Positions 14,552-25,600 are shown, counted from the first letter of the stretch. The stretch is 64,000 nucleotides of DNA from CAZIGK01 sp964538615 (GCA_964538615.1 CAZIGK010000004.1:62001-126000), one strand, 5' to 3'. Notes: generated from the sequence alone by a model not told the origin. Numbers and translations: made by a program.

Positions 14552-16825
14552 ATGATACAGGGAATGGGTATGACAGCAGTAGAGGTAACAGGGGACGTGC
14601 GTCCTTTTCCGTATGGAGTGCAATTACAGCCAGAGGGAGGCGCGATCTTTCGGTTTCATACATCGGCTGCCGCGACATCTGTCCGGTTATGTTTGTTTAA
14701 TGCAGATGGTAGCGTTGAAGAAAAACAGGTGCCTATGCGGGTTGCGGGGGCATATGCCGGTGGCGTCATATGGGAAGCGGATGTGCCGGAAGCAACAGAG
14801 GGAACGGTCTATGGTTACCGCGTGGATGGACCGTATAACCCTGATTTAGCCCAATATTTTAACCCAAACAAGCTACTGATTGACGACAGGGCATTGGAAG
14901 CCGTTGGACAGGTCGAATGGCGGGATGAGGTGTATCATTATCACCGGGATAGTCAACGCGGGGTATATCAATTATACACTCCGGATGCGCGGGATAATGC
15001 ACCGTATGTCCCGAAGGCACGGATTGTGAATCCTGAGCGTTTACAGCAACCCAACGCAGTGATAGCGCAACAGGTACCGCGCCCCTTAGTGGATGATGCC
15101 ACGATGGAAATTCACGTGAAGGGTTTTACCAAACAATGGCCGGGGATGCCTGAACACTTGCGGGGCACCTATGCCGGGTTAATGCAGCCAGAAGTGATTC
15201 AGTTTTTGAAAGACAGTGGCATCAATAATCTGTGTTTAATGCCAATATCTACCCATGTGGATGATGAGCGTTTTAGTACGGATCCGCGATTTAAGGGGCG
15301 GGAAGACCTGACCAATTACTGGGGATACAATAGCCTGTTGTTCATGGCACCGCACGCAGAATATAGCGCAACCGGTAAACCTGCCGAAGAGTTTGCTGAA
15401 ATGGTGCGAGTACTGCGTGAGCATGGGATTGAGGTGACGCTGGATATGGTATTCAACCATACCATGGAGGGGGATCCCTGGGGGGCAACGCTCGCCTGGC
15501 GGGGGCGTGATGACAGCATGTATCATCGGTGGCATGGGGACAGGCGGCATTATTACAATGCAACAGGCACAGGTAATACCACCAACATGGAACATGAAGC
15601 CATGGCAGATTTGGCACTGGATACACTGGCTTTTTATCAATCTCTTGGGGTCAGCAGTGTGCGTTTTGACCTGATGGCAAGTTTGGGTCGTGAAGGAGAA
15701 TATGCCGGTTATAACAGGCACAGTCAGTTTTATCAGCGCTTGCAATACGAGATGTATGCCCCGGATGGGCGGTTGCGAGGGATGAAAATGACCGGCGAGC
15801 CTTGGGATGTCGGGGAATATGGTCAGCAACAGGGCAATACACCTTTCGCGGAGTGGAATGATTATAGCCGCCATATCATTCATGAGGCAGCACTTTCGCC
15901 TACAGGGACGGATCCCGGTAAGCTGGCGGATGCCTTAACAGGCAGCGCGACTTTTGGTCCATACCGTGAAAAAGGTTTGCAGGGAATGGTGAACGCAGCG
16001 TTTACGCATGATGGCAATACATTACGCGACCTGACGGAATATAGCGCAAAGCGCAACTGGGATAATGGCGAGATGAACCGGGATGGGCCGGAAGAAAAAT
16101 TTCGGGGAAATCATGGGGTGGAAGGACCAACCGATGCCCCGCATATTGTGGACAGTCGATTGAAAGCGCAGCAGTTTGCCTTGTCTCTGCTGGCGATTGC
16201 ACAGGGGCAACCGTTGGTGAATGCCAGTGCATGGATTGGGCATACGCAACAGGGCAATAGCAATGCTTACTTGCATGACAATGGTATAAGTTGGTTGGCG
16301 TGGGAGGAAAGCCTGGAAGGTTGGCAACGGCAATTACGCAATTTTGCCAAGGCCGCCTTTCGTTTCCGACAGGAGCATCCCGCATTACGCCGCACGGAAC
16401 CATTTACCGGTCATGTTGATCCCGCTACGGGGATGAAAGATATTAGCTGGTGGCATCCGTCAGGTCGGGAGATGGGAAGTCAGGACTGGGGTCGGGGTCA
16501 GACCTTTGGAATGGTGCTTTCCGGTGAGACAGGGCGTACAGATCAAGAAGGCCGCCCCATGATGGATGATGCTTTGTGTATTTTAGTGAATGCTGGAAAT
16601 GAGCCTGTGCGCTACCTTTTGCCACCTTTGCCACCGGGGCATCGTTGGTTGCAGGCACTAAATTCTTCGATGCCGGATGGCCATGCGCCATTGACCCGTC
16701 ATGAGGGCTATACAGAGATGTGGGTTCCACCGCGTAGTCTGATTGCTTTGGAAGGCGGGGTGCGGCGGCATTTATCCCTCGTGCAGAGTGCGACAGAAGC
16801 ATCTACAATGGAACGAGCAGCTTGA
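14552..16825 (+). CDS. glgX: Glycogen debranching enzyme / isoamylase-type GH13 protein
   Basis: 757 residues. An N-terminal CBM48-like domain (RPFPYGVQLQPEGGAIFRFHT ... VYGYRVDGPYNP) is followed by a GH13 barrel. Motifs: NYWGYNSLLFMAPHAEYS, DMVFNHT (conserved region I), VRFDLMASLGR with the nucleophile Asp (about 373), KMTGEPWDVG with the acid/base Glu (about 416), and FTHDGNTLRDL with the third Asp (about 487). The spacing and the long loop after HDGNT (NWDNGEMNRDGP) fit the GlgX/TreX group that hydrolyses alpha-1,6 branches of glycogen or limit dextrins. It stands alone here; no other glycogen genes are in the window. Length matches the family. A terminator follows. Confidence 0.9.
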   Translation: MIQGMGMTAVEVTGDVRPFPYGVQLQPEGGAIFRFHTSAAATSVRLCLFNADGSVEEKQVPMRVAGAYAGGVIWEADVPEATEGTVYGYRVDGPYNPDLAQYFNPNKLLIDDRALEAVGQVEWRDEVYHYHRDSQRGVYQLYTPDARDNAPYVPKARIVNPERLQQPNAVIAQQVPRPLVDDATMEIHVKGFTKQWPGMPEHLRGTYAGLMQPEVIQFLKDSGINNLCLMPISTHVDDERFSTDPRFKGREDLTNYWGYNSLLFMAPHAEYSATGKPAEEFAEMVRVLREHGIEVTLDMVFNHTMEGDPWGATLAWRGRDDSMYHRWHGDRRHYYNATGTGNTTNMEHEAMADLALDTLAFYQSLGVSSVRFDLMASLGREGEYAGYNRHSQFYQRLQYEMYAPDGRLRGMKMTGEPWDVGEYGQQQGNTPFAEWNDYSRHIIHEAALSPTGTDPGKLADALTGSATFGPYREKGLQGMVNAAFTHDGNTLRDLTEYSAKRNWDNGEMNRDGPEEKFRGNHGVEGPTDAPHIVDSRLKAQQFALSLLAIAQGQPLVNASAWIGHTQQGNSNAYLHDNGISWLAWEESLEGWQRQLRNFAKAAFRFRQEHPALRRTEPFTGHVDPATGMKDISWWHPSGREMGSQDWGRGQTFGMVLSGETGRTDQEGRPMMDDALCILVNAGNEPVRYLLPPLPPGHRWLQALNSSMPDGHAPLTRHEGYTEMWVPPRSLIALEGGVRRHLSLVQSATEASTMERAA

Positions 16826-16860
16826 ATTCTTTGGGATGATTGACGTGATGATAGAAGAAC

Positions 16861-16897
16861 AAAAGGCATGGAAAGAATGCCCCATGCCTTTTTTGTC
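16861..16897 (+). terminator. Rho-independent terminator after glgX
   Basis: Hairpin AAAAGGCATGG / CCATGCCTTTTTT around a short loop, 36 bp after the stop of the debranching enzyme gene. Confidence 0.85.
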
Positions 16898-17081
16898 TTT
16901 TGGTTGCACGCACTTAGACGTGTCGCCATGAAATGGGAAATAAACGAAAAACCCTGATTTCTGAAAATCTTATTTCTGAGAATCGGCGCACACCCCAAAG
17001 AATGTGTGCGGGCAAAGTCAGCGCAAGAAGTTTAGGCTATAGACGGCGTCAAGCAATGCATGGCTAAACGGCAAAGCGCAT

Positions 17082-18123
17082 CTAAGACTTGCCTTTGGCT
17101 ACCTTGGCATTTTGAGAAGCAGCTGTTTCTCTGGCCATCATCTCCATCAATTGACTGTAATAGTCACTCGGATTGGCGGTAGCATCCGGCCCTGAGGCTT
17201 GGCTCACCGGGTGACGTTCATCCACCACAGAGGCAGCATGCGATGGCTGGTCTGCCTCCTGCACTACGAAGGGCAAGTAAATGACGGTTGGCCCCTCTGG
17301 GGTTGGCGTCACAACGGGCGTTGTGGTAGGGCTGGGAGGAGCAACCGTACCCGTCGGAGTGGCCGTCGCGGTAGGCGTCTCCGTCGGAGTGGCCGTCGCG
17401 GTAGGCGTCTCCGTCGGAGTGGCCGTCGCGGTAGGNNNNNNNNNNNNNNNNNNNNNNNNNNNNNNNNNNNNNNNNNNNNNNNNNNNNNNNNNNNNNNNNN
17501 NNNNNNNNNNNNNNNNNNNNNNNNNNNNNNNNNNNCGTCTCCGTCGGAGTGGGGGTTAAGGTAGCGGTGGGCGTGGGGGTTAAGGTAGCGGTGGGCGTGG
17601 GGGCGAGTTGGTAAAAATGCCCCTGATAGTAAAACAGCCCGCCAACAACACCTGCAGTATTCACGGTTGGGTTGCCATTGGTAAATGTTATGGCACCCGG
17701 AGAGGTTTCAAATGCTGCAAAAATAGGCCCCACATCATTCGTGATCGTTCTGGTGTTTATTGAATTAGGGGCAACAGTATAGCGTGCAACATTCCATTGT
17801 CCGGTATTTTCATCATATTCAGCGGCGACAAAATAGGCAGGCGTTGCGCCTTGATTCTGGCCACCATAAGCAACACGATAGTAAAAGCCTTCGTAACCGG
17901 GGTCTGTAATTGGGGCGCCTATAGGCCATTGGTAAATGGTTAGGTTACCGGAGCTTTTGGAGTCATTCTGGATAACGGGAGACTGTTGCTGGGTCATGAC
18001 CGCTGCGTGAGCTGCCTCAACAGGAGAAGTTGCCTGAGTTACCGCGCCTGTTGTTAGGGCTATCATTGCCGCAAGGGCTGTTGCAATAGCTGCACTGAAA
18101 AGCCGTGAACCTTGAGATGCCAT
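17082..18123 (-). CDS. Exported protein with Pro/Thr tandem repeats (interrupted by assembly gap)
   Basis: Joined across a 100-N gap by matching the repeat phase on both sides. N-terminus (from the ATG at 18123): a signal peptide MASQGSRLFSAAIATALAAM... with cleavage probably near QATS or VEA. A soluble domain (about 45-180) follows, with IYQWPIGAPITDPGYEGFYYRVAYGGQ and FYYQGHFYQLA. Next come 8-residue TPTPTATL repeats, then (after the gap) 10-residue TATATPTETP repeats, and a C-terminus VIYLPFVVQEADQPSHAASV...NAKVAKGKS ending at 17082. The gap breaks the frame, but this is an assembly artefact: 100 is a default gap size and the repeats exist on both sides. Likely cell-surface or periplasmic, function unknown. 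Confidence 0.65.
17341..17598. repeat. Short in-frame tandem repeats encoding Pro/Thr linker
   Basis: 30-bp units containing GTCTCCGTCGGAGTGGCC are repeated on the left of the gap (17350-17435), and 24-bp units containing GGGGGTTAAGGTAGCGGTGG on the right (about 17551-17598). The assembly gap falls inside this array, so the true copy number is unknown. Confidence 0.9.
17436..17535. other. Assembly gap (100 N)
   Basis: Exactly 100 N, a standard placeholder for a scaffold gap of unknown size, placed in a tandem repeat that short reads would collapse. Confidence 0.98.
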
Positions 18124-18699
18124 GTTTCACTCCCGTGGGAATTGTATCCATATTCTGTTTGCATGGCATCATTACGCTGCTGCACTGCATGCACTCTACC
18201 ATGACGCATTACTTTGAACGCGCATCGCTTTTTAAGTGCAATAGGAGATATTTGCAAATGAAGTTTTTGTTACAGTTCCCTTAAAGCAGGAAAACTCTGC
18301 ACATCTGCTTTTGATAAACGTAGAGAGGGCTAACGCATTTCAGGGGAGGGAGGGGGGGGGAAGGTGCGTCAGCCCTGCGCAGACGGTGAGGAGCTTCAGG
18401 GGGGAGGAGGAAGGGAAGGCTAACCTCACCGCCTGGGCAGGAATGACGACGCGAAAATATCTATTTTTGACTGTCCAAATCAGCTAATTTGCTTTTAGCA
18501 CAGGTATCTGGTGGAAAGCCAGAAAAAAAGGTAACTGGTTGTTCAACTCATGTCCTGTACCATAAATGAGTTTACCGCTATGTGCAAATGAATGTTATGT
18601 TACATTATGCGGTCATACACGTGTGTTTTCTGCATGGCTTGCGGGATTATTGTGTAACCGATTGCATAACTGCCGTGCAAGTTGTCACAAAATGTGTGA
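18124..18699. other. Intergenic stretch, no gene supported
   Basis: About 575 bp between a divergent signal-peptide gene and the stop of the gene at 18700. It contains a purine-rich run with eight or more consecutive G (about 18340-18362) and a similar G-rich stretch at about 18400-18415. No protein-like frame, tRNA or clear terminator is seen. Confidence 0.5.
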
Positions 18700-19119
18700 T
18701 TATGGCTGAAGGCGATCCTTTTGCAGCCGTCTGAGGCTTTCGCCACCGGGAATGACACATAGCTCCTGTGTTTCTGCATCTGCCATCAGGCAAAGGTCTT
18801 CCGCTTGCAGACCCAGTTGTTTTGCGCAGTCCTGTAGAAGCAAATCAACCGCAACGGTGTCACTGGGGTCTATGCTGACGCCTTCCGGCAGAGAGATGGT
18901 GAGTTCCGCGGCTAGCCAGTCTTGCAGGCGAATGGCACTTTGACCGGAAACGAGAATTTTCCACTCCCCTTCCAGCTCCATACATTCCAGATCCTTCGGG
19001 GAAAGGTGCCATTCTGTTGCGCAATCACGGACAAGGCGCTTGCGGGCAAAGATATTTTGCATATCGGTTGCGGCAAGAATATCCGTCGGAATATCGAAGG
19101 TGATAAAGCTCTCTTCCAT
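18700..19119 (-). CDS. Hypothetical acidic protein
   Basis: 139 residues from the ATG at 19119 (MEESFITFDIP); an upstream extension to 19182 is less protein-like. It is acidic, Leu-rich and Cys-containing. Two related halves are suggested by RDCATEWHLSPKDLECMELEGEWKILV and QDCAKQLGLQAEDLCLMADAETQELCVI: each has a DCAxxxxLxxxDL core followed by a short strand. A duplicated small domain is therefore possible. No named family is recognised. Confidence 0.55.
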   Translation of the reverse strand: MEESFITFDIPTDILAATDMQNIFARKRLVRDCATEWHLSPKDLECMELEGEWKILVSGQSAIRLQDWLAAELTISLPEGVSIDPSDTVAVDLLLQDCAKQLGLQAEDLCLMADAETQELCVIPGGESLRRLQKDRLQP

Positions 19120-19375
19120 AAAACCATTGTAGGAACAGCGGGTTAAATGTGCATTAATGCCAAGTAATCTATTAAGGCACAAGTAGAACGGTAGGGCGAG
19201 AAGATAGGGGATGCAATAGGGTGGAGCGCAGAAAAACAGTTGTCAGCGCGCGGGGGATGGGATATGAAATGTCTCCCCGCATGAAAGATGGCGAGGTGAA
19301 GTACTCAGCGGCGGTATAATGTTCCCCGTGGTGCAATACAAAGCAGAATATGCACCCTGTGTGTATGTCTAGTGC

Positions 19376-19451
<76 letters not shown>

Positions 19452-19452
<1 letters not shown>

Positions 19453-19473
19453 AACCGGACTAAATCCGGTTTT
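19452..19473 (+). terminator. Terminator after tRNA-Val
   Basis: AAACCGGA / TCCGGTTTT hairpin with a 5-base loop directly after the tRNA CCA end. Confidence 0.8.
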
Positions 19474-19834
19474 ACCCCGCCATACCCTTTCGCAGCAGGA
19501 AAACTGCGCGGTTCGAGGTTATTCCACTACGGACCACCAGCCTACGCTGTTCGAGCTTCAGCTTGCCAATCCATAACCTATCCCCCCGCTCATCTAGATT
19601 CAGTGAGCAGGCGTTGACAGCTCACTCTCGGCTATCTCGGAAATGAAGTATATCATGACTGGCGCAGGGCTACTTGCCTGCGGATGGCAACAACCGACGC
19701 TGTGGCATGCATCCTTGCCCTCTGCGTTCTGTCATCCCGAATAACATGGCCAGACTTGCTATGCGGGTTCCATTCTCCTCGCCCGAATCCCTGTACCAGA
19801 CGGTTCCGCAAACCGCTGCAGCGCCTTCAAAAAC
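19474..19834. other. Intergenic stretch, no gene supported
   Basis: About 360 bp between tRNA-Val and the stop of the gene at 19835. Open frames here lack ribosome sites and protein-like composition. No further RNA gene is recognised. Confidence 0.5.
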
Positions 19835-20287
19835 TCACCGCCACCCCTGAGTGGAAGGCAAAAACCGCCACTGGTCATTATTGTCAAAAGCATCCGGAAA
19901 GGCCTCTCTTTCCTGCGCTTCCGCCCCCCATTGACCACGGTTTTGCCGATGCTGCCGACCACCGCCTGAACGCATTTTTCCTTGATGATAGGCACGTCGC
20001 TCATACCGATCCCGATGATACGGCTTCGCATAAGATGCCCTATCCCATGGGCTGATTCGGTATACAGGCACAGGCTCCGTCACACGGCTCACGCTGGTGC
20101 GCCCGCTTTGATAGTACATTTCCTCTCGCGGCACATAATAAGCAGGTGCCTGATAGCCTCTACCTCGCACCACCACGGGCGCTCCCTGCTCATACACCAC
20201 CCGAACCTGCGCCCCCACAATAGATGGCACATATCCGGCACATAATGCACACAACCACACCAGAACATATCTAACGCACTGTTTCAT
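19835..20287 (-). CDS. Hypothetical exported Arg/Tyr-rich protein
   Basis: 150 residues. A signal peptide is clear (MKQCVRYVLVWLCALCAGYVPSIVGAQ, cleavage likely after VGA). The mature part begins with VRVVYEQGAPVVVRGRGYQAPAYYVP and is rich in Arg, Tyr and Gln, becoming very basic and Gly/Gln/Arg-rich in the middle, without recognised domains. It resembles small periplasmic or surface basic proteins of unknown role. It is transcribed away from the motility operon. Confidence 0.6.
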   Translation of the reverse strand: MKQCVRYVLVWLCALCAGYVPSIVGAQVRVVYEQGAPVVVRGRGYQAPAYYVPREEMYYQSGRTSVSRVTEPVPVYRISPWDRASYAKPYHRDRYERRAYHQGKMRSGGGRQHRQNRGQWGAEAQEREAFPDAFDNNDQWRFLPSTQGWR

Positions 20288-20445
20288 AAAACCTCTCCAG
20301 CCATTAGTTTACCATATCCAAACCCCTGTCTCCAGCCACAACTTTCCTCCCCCTCACGATGATGGGTTTGTTAATATTTCTCTGATAATTGACATCTATG
20401 CTAAATACACACGCGTAAAGGGAACTGGCGGGGAAAACAGGCAAC

Positions 20446-21126
20446 ATGAATGACACAATCCACCATCAATTGTTGGCGCTTTTGCAATCTATCCGCGAAA
20501 CCAAGGGGGATAGCATTGCACTGGAAGATCTGGTGCACACCATGGAAGGTTTGCTCACCATTCCCTCCCTCAGTTCTGGTACTATCCGCACAGAAATCGA
20601 GCGCATGCTCGGCAGCATCCACGCCGTTCGCGAAGCATCGCGTACCTTAGCCTTAGACAGCCACCGAGAACGTGAATTGGCGGAGGTCACCGATACACTG
20701 GAACTGATTGTCACCAGTACGGAAGAAGCCACGGATAGCATTCTGGATGCAACCGAGGCGATCCAATCCCTTATGGCGGAAAGCACAGACCCCCAAAAAG
20801 ATGCCATTCTGGATTGTTGCATGCGCATCATGGAAGCCTGTAATTTTCAGGATTTAACAGGCCAACGGGTGCAAAAACTACTTGCCACCTTTACTTTTAT
20901 TGAATCCCGTCTGAATCAGCTTAAACGCTTTCTGGAAGATGGTACCCTCCCAACCCCACTGGCAGAAACATTTCAGGAACCGTCTACCTCCTCCAGCGTT
21001 TCTTCTTCCTCACACAACCCTGCGCGTGCGCAGGAAGAAGCTGCGGGCCTGCTAAACGGCCCCCAAACCCCAGACAGTGCTCCCTCTCAGGCTGATATTG
21101 ATGCGCTTTTTTCCAGCCTGAAATAA
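20446..21126 (+). CDS. cheZ: CheZ-family CheY-P phosphatase
   Basis: 226 residues. The protein is almost all helical and contains the CheZ signature NFQDLTGQRVQK, in which Asp (about 136) and Gln (about 140) of DLTGQ correspond to the catalytic D143 and Q147 of the enteric enzyme. A long disordered Ser/Pro linker follows, and the last residues SQADIDALFSSLK match the CheY-binding C-terminal helix (E. coli end QVDDLLDSLGF). Role: dephosphorylates CheY-P, which acts on the flagellar switch. It is the first gene of a rightward cluster with two MotB-like genes (gaps of 31 and 14 bp) and a large exported protein. CheZ is only sporadically present in alphaproteobacteria. Confidence 0.88.
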   Translation: MNDTIHHQLLALLQSIRETKGDSIALEDLVHTMEGLLTIPSLSSGTIRTEIERMLGSIHAVREASRTLALDSHRERELAEVTDTLELIVTSTEEATDSILDATEAIQSLMAESTDPQKDAILDCCMRIMEACNFQDLTGQRVQKLLATFTFIESRLNQLKRFLEDGTLPTPLAETFQEPSTSSSVSSSSHNPARAQEEAAGLLNGPQTPDSAPSQADIDALFSSLK

Positions 21127-21157
21127 CCCCGCCACTCAGGTATCGCCATAGCAACTC

Positions 21158-21883
21158 ATGGAACCCATCCCCCATCCCCATCAGCCACCGCCCCCCCCCA
21201 TCCTCGCCGTGTGCAGCCAGCCACCTGCTATATCTTCCAGTGGCACGTCTCCCCGCTATGCGGCTCTTCTGGTTTCGCTGTATCTGGTTTTGCTTGCGTT
21301 TTTTATTGTACTCACCAGCCTCTCCGACTACACCCCACCCAAGCAGCAGGATGTTATTCGCAGCCTGCAGGAAACCTTTGCCAATCATCCCCGGTCAGAC
21401 TCCCTGCCCACCCCAACGCAGGCTGCCCCCTCGCAGGCGCATGATGAAATCCTGCAACGGCTACAACAGTTGCTGGATGACCCCTCCATCCAACAACTCC
21501 CAGCCTCCTCGCTCTATCCCAACCGCGTCAGCTATCTGGCTCCCTCCTCACATTTTTTTCCATCTGATATGCAGCAGCCAGATTCCTCTTCTCCCGCAAT
21601 GCAACGACTGATTGCACTGGGCGCCATCTGGCAGGACTACCCCTCAGAAGCCCCGCAACAACTTCTCATCCGCGCCCCCATTCATCCCTCCCTTCTACAG
21701 TCCGATTCCCCTCAACGTCTGGCCTCATCCATCCAAAAACTGGGGTGGCTGGCACAGAAATTGCAATCCTCCGGTATCCCGGAATCCGCCATGGAACTCA
21801 TGCTGGATGATTCCATTCCCCCACAACACCTGCGGCTGGATATAACCCTCCCCTCGCAAGACCCTCCTCCCACAACCCCCTGA
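21158..21883 (+). CDS. MotB-like single-TM protein lacking a recognisable OmpA motif
   Basis: 241 residues. A Pro/His-rich cytoplasmic N-terminus is followed by one TM segment RYAALLVSLYLVLLAFFIVLTSLSDY (about 33-58) placed as in MotB. The remainder is periplasmic: a Pro/Gln-rich linker, and a C-terminal region with SDSPQRLASSIQKLGWLAQKL and HLRLDITL, which looks like the second half of an OmpA/MotB peptidoglycan-binding fold but lacks its conserved residues. The TM has no Asp matching the MotB proton-carrying residue. It lies 31 bp after cheZ and 14 bp before the canonical MotB-like gene, which points to a partner or accessory stator protein. Confidence 0.6.
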   Translation: MEPIPHPHQPPPPPILAVCSQPPAISSSGTSPRYAALLVSLYLVLLAFFIVLTSLSDYTPPKQQDVIRSLQETFANHPRSDSLPTPTQAAPSQAHDEILQRLQQLLDDPSIQQLPASSLYPNRVSYLAPSSHFFPSDMQQPDSSSPAMQRLIALGAIWQDYPSEAPQQLLIRAPIHPSLLQSDSPQRLASSIQKLGWLAQKLQSSGIPESAMELMLDDSIPPQHLRLDITLPSQDPPPTTP

Positions 21884-21897
21884 ACTCATGTTTTCCC

Positions 21898-22617
21898 ATG
21901 GCTTTCAACCGCTCCCCTCTTTCCACCTCTGCCCAAACCTCCGACCATACGCAGGGGTGGATGATTACGCTAGCAGATTTGCTGGCACTCATGCTCACGT
22001 TTTTTGTTCTGGTTTACGCCATGCGCGAACCCGATACCCAACGTTGGGCTACAGTGCATGGAGAGGTTGGTGCCATCCTCAATCCCCAGCAAACAGATAG
22101 CCCCATCCAGCAATCCACGCACGAGGCACTGTGGCTAACCCCTATCCATTCCCATACCTCGCTCAGCTACTGGCATAGCATCCTACAGGCCAAATTGCAG
22201 CGTGCCGGAGCCCTTAATATCCGGCTTCAACTCACGCCACATGCACTGGTCATCAGCCTGCCAGCAGACGTATTTTTTGCTGCCGGCAGTGCCACTCTCT
22301 CTCCGCAGCAACGTCCGGTGCTTGCATTACTGGGGCAAGCACTGGAACATATGGGACACCCCCTACTACTACAAGGCCACACGGATCCTACCCCAATCTC
22401 CACCCCAGAGTTTCCCTCCAACTGGCAATTATCGCTTGCGCGTGCAGCCGCCATTGCTCAGCAGTTGCGACATCAGGGGTTTACCCGTCCCATTCGCATA
22501 TCTGGCCATGCTGCCGGTGATTTTACACCAGATATGGGGGATAAAAAGCAAAACAGACGCTATACAGAAGCCCGAAGGGTAGATATGCTAGTTCTGGATG
22601 AAGGCTTAAAGGAATAA
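21898..22617 (+). CDS. MotB-type protein with OmpA-like peptidoglycan-binding domain
   Basis: 239 residues. An N-terminal TM segment GWMITLADLLALMLTFFVLVYAM (about 21-43) contains the MotB-type Asp in TLADLLALML that carries ions in stators. An OmpA-like domain follows (about 110-230): VFFAAGSATLSPQQRPVLALLGQAL, then LLLQGHTDPTPI, then NWQLSLARAAAIAQQLRHQGF, then IRISGHAAGDF and RRVDMLVL. Role: anchors a stator to the cell wall; it would need a MotA partner, which is not in this window. The cluster (cheZ, MotB-like, this gene, exported TPR-type protein) reads as one motility operon. Confidence 0.82.
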   Translation: MAFNRSPLSTSAQTSDHTQGWMITLADLLALMLTFFVLVYAMREPDTQRWATVHGEVGAILNPQQTDSPIQQSTHEALWLTPIHSHTSLSYWHSILQAKLQRAGALNIRLQLTPHALVISLPADVFFAAGSATLSPQQRPVLALLGQALEHMGHPLLLQGHTDPTPISTPEFPSNWQLSLARAAAIAQQLRHQGFTRPIRISGHAAGDFTPDMGDKKQNRRYTEARRVDMLVLDEGLKE

Positions 22618-22626
22618 TGGGAAGGC

Positions 22627-25600
22627 ATGATAACCCACCGCTGGATGCACCTCTGCATGCTCCTGCTGCTCGCGGCAACCGTTCTGTTGCCTTCCGTAGC
22701 GCAGGCACAGTCTGTGCGTGCGTCCGTTCAGGGTATACAACGTCAGGGCTATCAGCGCGTCCTCTTCAACTGGCCGGAACCCGTCAGCATTAGCCCCTCG
22801 CTTTCCGGCAATACCCTCACCATCGGCTTCAGCAAACCGGTTGATCTCTCAGTATTTCCACTCTTGCAAGGCTTGCGCGGTAACGTCGTCAATGCATCCA
22901 TGGCCTCCAACGGTCGTTTCATCCGTATCCAACTCAAGCAACCTGTCACCCTGCGTCCGTTTAATAGTGGCACCAGTAGCGGCGTTGATCTGCTGCCAGC
23001 ATCCGCCAGCAATGCCGCCACCTCCACCCAAGCCGCTTCCCCTCCGCCCTCTCGTAGTCGCATCCAGCTCAACAACCGCTCTCTGACCACGGAACCTCAG
23101 GCTATTGATGCGCGTACGCCGCCTACCCGTCCCACCAACACACCGACAGCCAACAGTCGCGTTACCGTCAACCAACCCAGCCACCCTTCCCTGCAACGTG
23201 CCTTGCCGCGCTTCAAACCTGCTGCGCCTCCTGCTCCACCAGCGAAAGACCATTCCCTCCCCAGCCAGTCTGCCTCTTCTTCCACTCCGGCAGCAACACC
23301 CACCAGCCCCTCTGCTAGCTCTACTACCTCCCCGTCCCCTACTCCGGCTCCCCGAAGCGGAACATCGGTGATGGATGTGCAGTCCGAATCCCTTCCCCCT
23401 CCAAGCTCCAAAACTGCCACCATCTCCGGCCCACCCCTCACCCCGACCTACAACAGGGAGGGCACAACACAAACGCTGGGCTTCAATTGGCCTCAACCTG
23501 TCGGTAGTGCGGTTTATACCGCACATGGGCGTAGCTGGCTGGTCTTTGCTGGTAAAGCGCAGGTGCAAACCCAACGCCTGAACACATCCCTCTCACAGGG
23601 TCTGGCCAATCTGGTACAGCGCCCCAGCGAGGATTACACGGTACTGACGCTGGAAAACCCAAAAAATATTCCACCGTCTGTCCGGCTGGAAGGCTCACGT
23701 TGGCTCGTGTCGTTTCAACCGGACACAGCCCCCCTCATCCGCCCTATCGCCCTCACCATTACGGAAGGCGGGCAACGGCTCATCCCCATTAAAAAGTTCG
23801 ATGACCCTATCACCCACCCAGATCCCCGCACCGGCAACCGTCTGGCCTTTGTGCCCACCAGCCTGCCGGGGTTTGGCGTCACCCAGCCCCGCACCTTTCC
23901 GGATGCCAACCTTCCCACCACCCAGCAAGGGGTTGTGTTAGAACTACTGATGGATGATGTAGACCTTCAGCCCCGCCCTAACGGTATCCAAATCTACAGC
24001 CCATACTCGCTTCATCTGTCAGAGGAAGCCCGTCAAACCAAGAACCTGCTACAAAATGACTTTCTGGAAACCGGCACCTTTTTTCCTGCTAACCGATGGC
24101 GCTCAAAACTGGAGACAGAAGACACCCCTCCCCCCACAAAAGACGCAGACCCCAAAGCCAAAGCCCCGCCTAAACCCAACCCCTTCGTCAAAACCGAAGA
24201 ACGGCTACTAAAAGCCATGACCAAAGCAAAGCCGGAGGACATCGCCGCCTACCGGCTACAACTGGCAAAACTCTACATGGCAGAAGACCTCTACCCGGAA
24301 GCGCTGGCCATGCTGGGCTGGCTGAAAAAAAGCGAACCCATCATCACCCGCCAGCATCAGTTAGATGCGCTGATGGGCATGGCGCATTTCATGCGGGGTG
24401 ACTACGGCAAAGCCCTCAGCGCCTTCAATTCACCGGATCTGGTCAAAACCCCTGAGCTTTCCTACTGGCAAATGCTTACCCGTATCGCCATGGGCAATTG
24501 GAACGCACAGGTCAATCTCTCATCCCGCAACGCAGATTTGCTCAATAACTACCCCCCCAAAATGCAGCAACGCATCGCTTTTTTACTGGCCGATGCCTTC
24601 ATTGAACAAAATAACGTTAGCCGCGCCCTCAGTATGCTGCAACGGTTGGATGCCAACGGTACCACCGAAGGCGCAGAAAAGCGCATGCAACTTTATTTTG
24701 GCCGCATGGCAGAAAAATCGGGGCAAATTGGCAAAGCTATCGCCTATTGGCAATCCCTGACCGAACAGTTTGAGGATGCCTATGCCCGCGCTCATGCGCT
24801 GTTTTATTCTGCACAAGCTCAATATTTACGCAAAATGACCCCGCCGGAAGACGTGGCCCAAATGCTGGAAAAAGTCCGCACCATCTGGCGTAATAACGAC
24901 ATCGAGAAAGAAACCCTCCGCATTCTGGGGCAGATCTACATAGACAACGGCCAATATGCCGATGGTCTGCGCACCTGGAAAGATCTCATCGCCACCTATG
25001 GGCAGACGGAGACCGGACAGAAAATCAGCCAACGTATGCATGATACCTTTGAACGCCTGTTCAATCAGGGCGAAGCAGACCAACTGGAGCCGCTGGAAGC
25101 CCTCGCCCTCTATTACGAATTCAGCTACCTAACCCCTACCGACCATAAAGGGGATGAAATGATCCAGAAACTGGCGGATCGCCTGACAGCCTTCGATCTG
25201 CTGGATCGCGCAGCCGCCATGCTCAAACATCAGGTGCAATACCGCCTCGCTGGCGATGAACGGGATCGTGTCAGCACGCGCCTGACCCTCCTGCATGTGC
25301 TGAACCGTAAATATAAAGAAGCCTTGCAAACCCTCAACGCCACGGATCATACCAGCATGTCACCGGAACTCATGCGCCAGCGCAACCAATTGCGCGCACT
25401 GGCACATGCTCGCCTGGGGGAATATACACAGGCACTCGCCGCATTAGAAGGTGATGATTCCGTGGAAGGCCAGCAGGTACGTCTGGAAATTCTCTGGCGC
25501 ATGGAAGACTGGCCGCGCACCGCCGGTTATCTGGAAAGTCTGCTGCCGCAAGAAGTGCCGGAAACCCGCCCCCTGCCGGAAGCACAGGCGCAAAATATTC

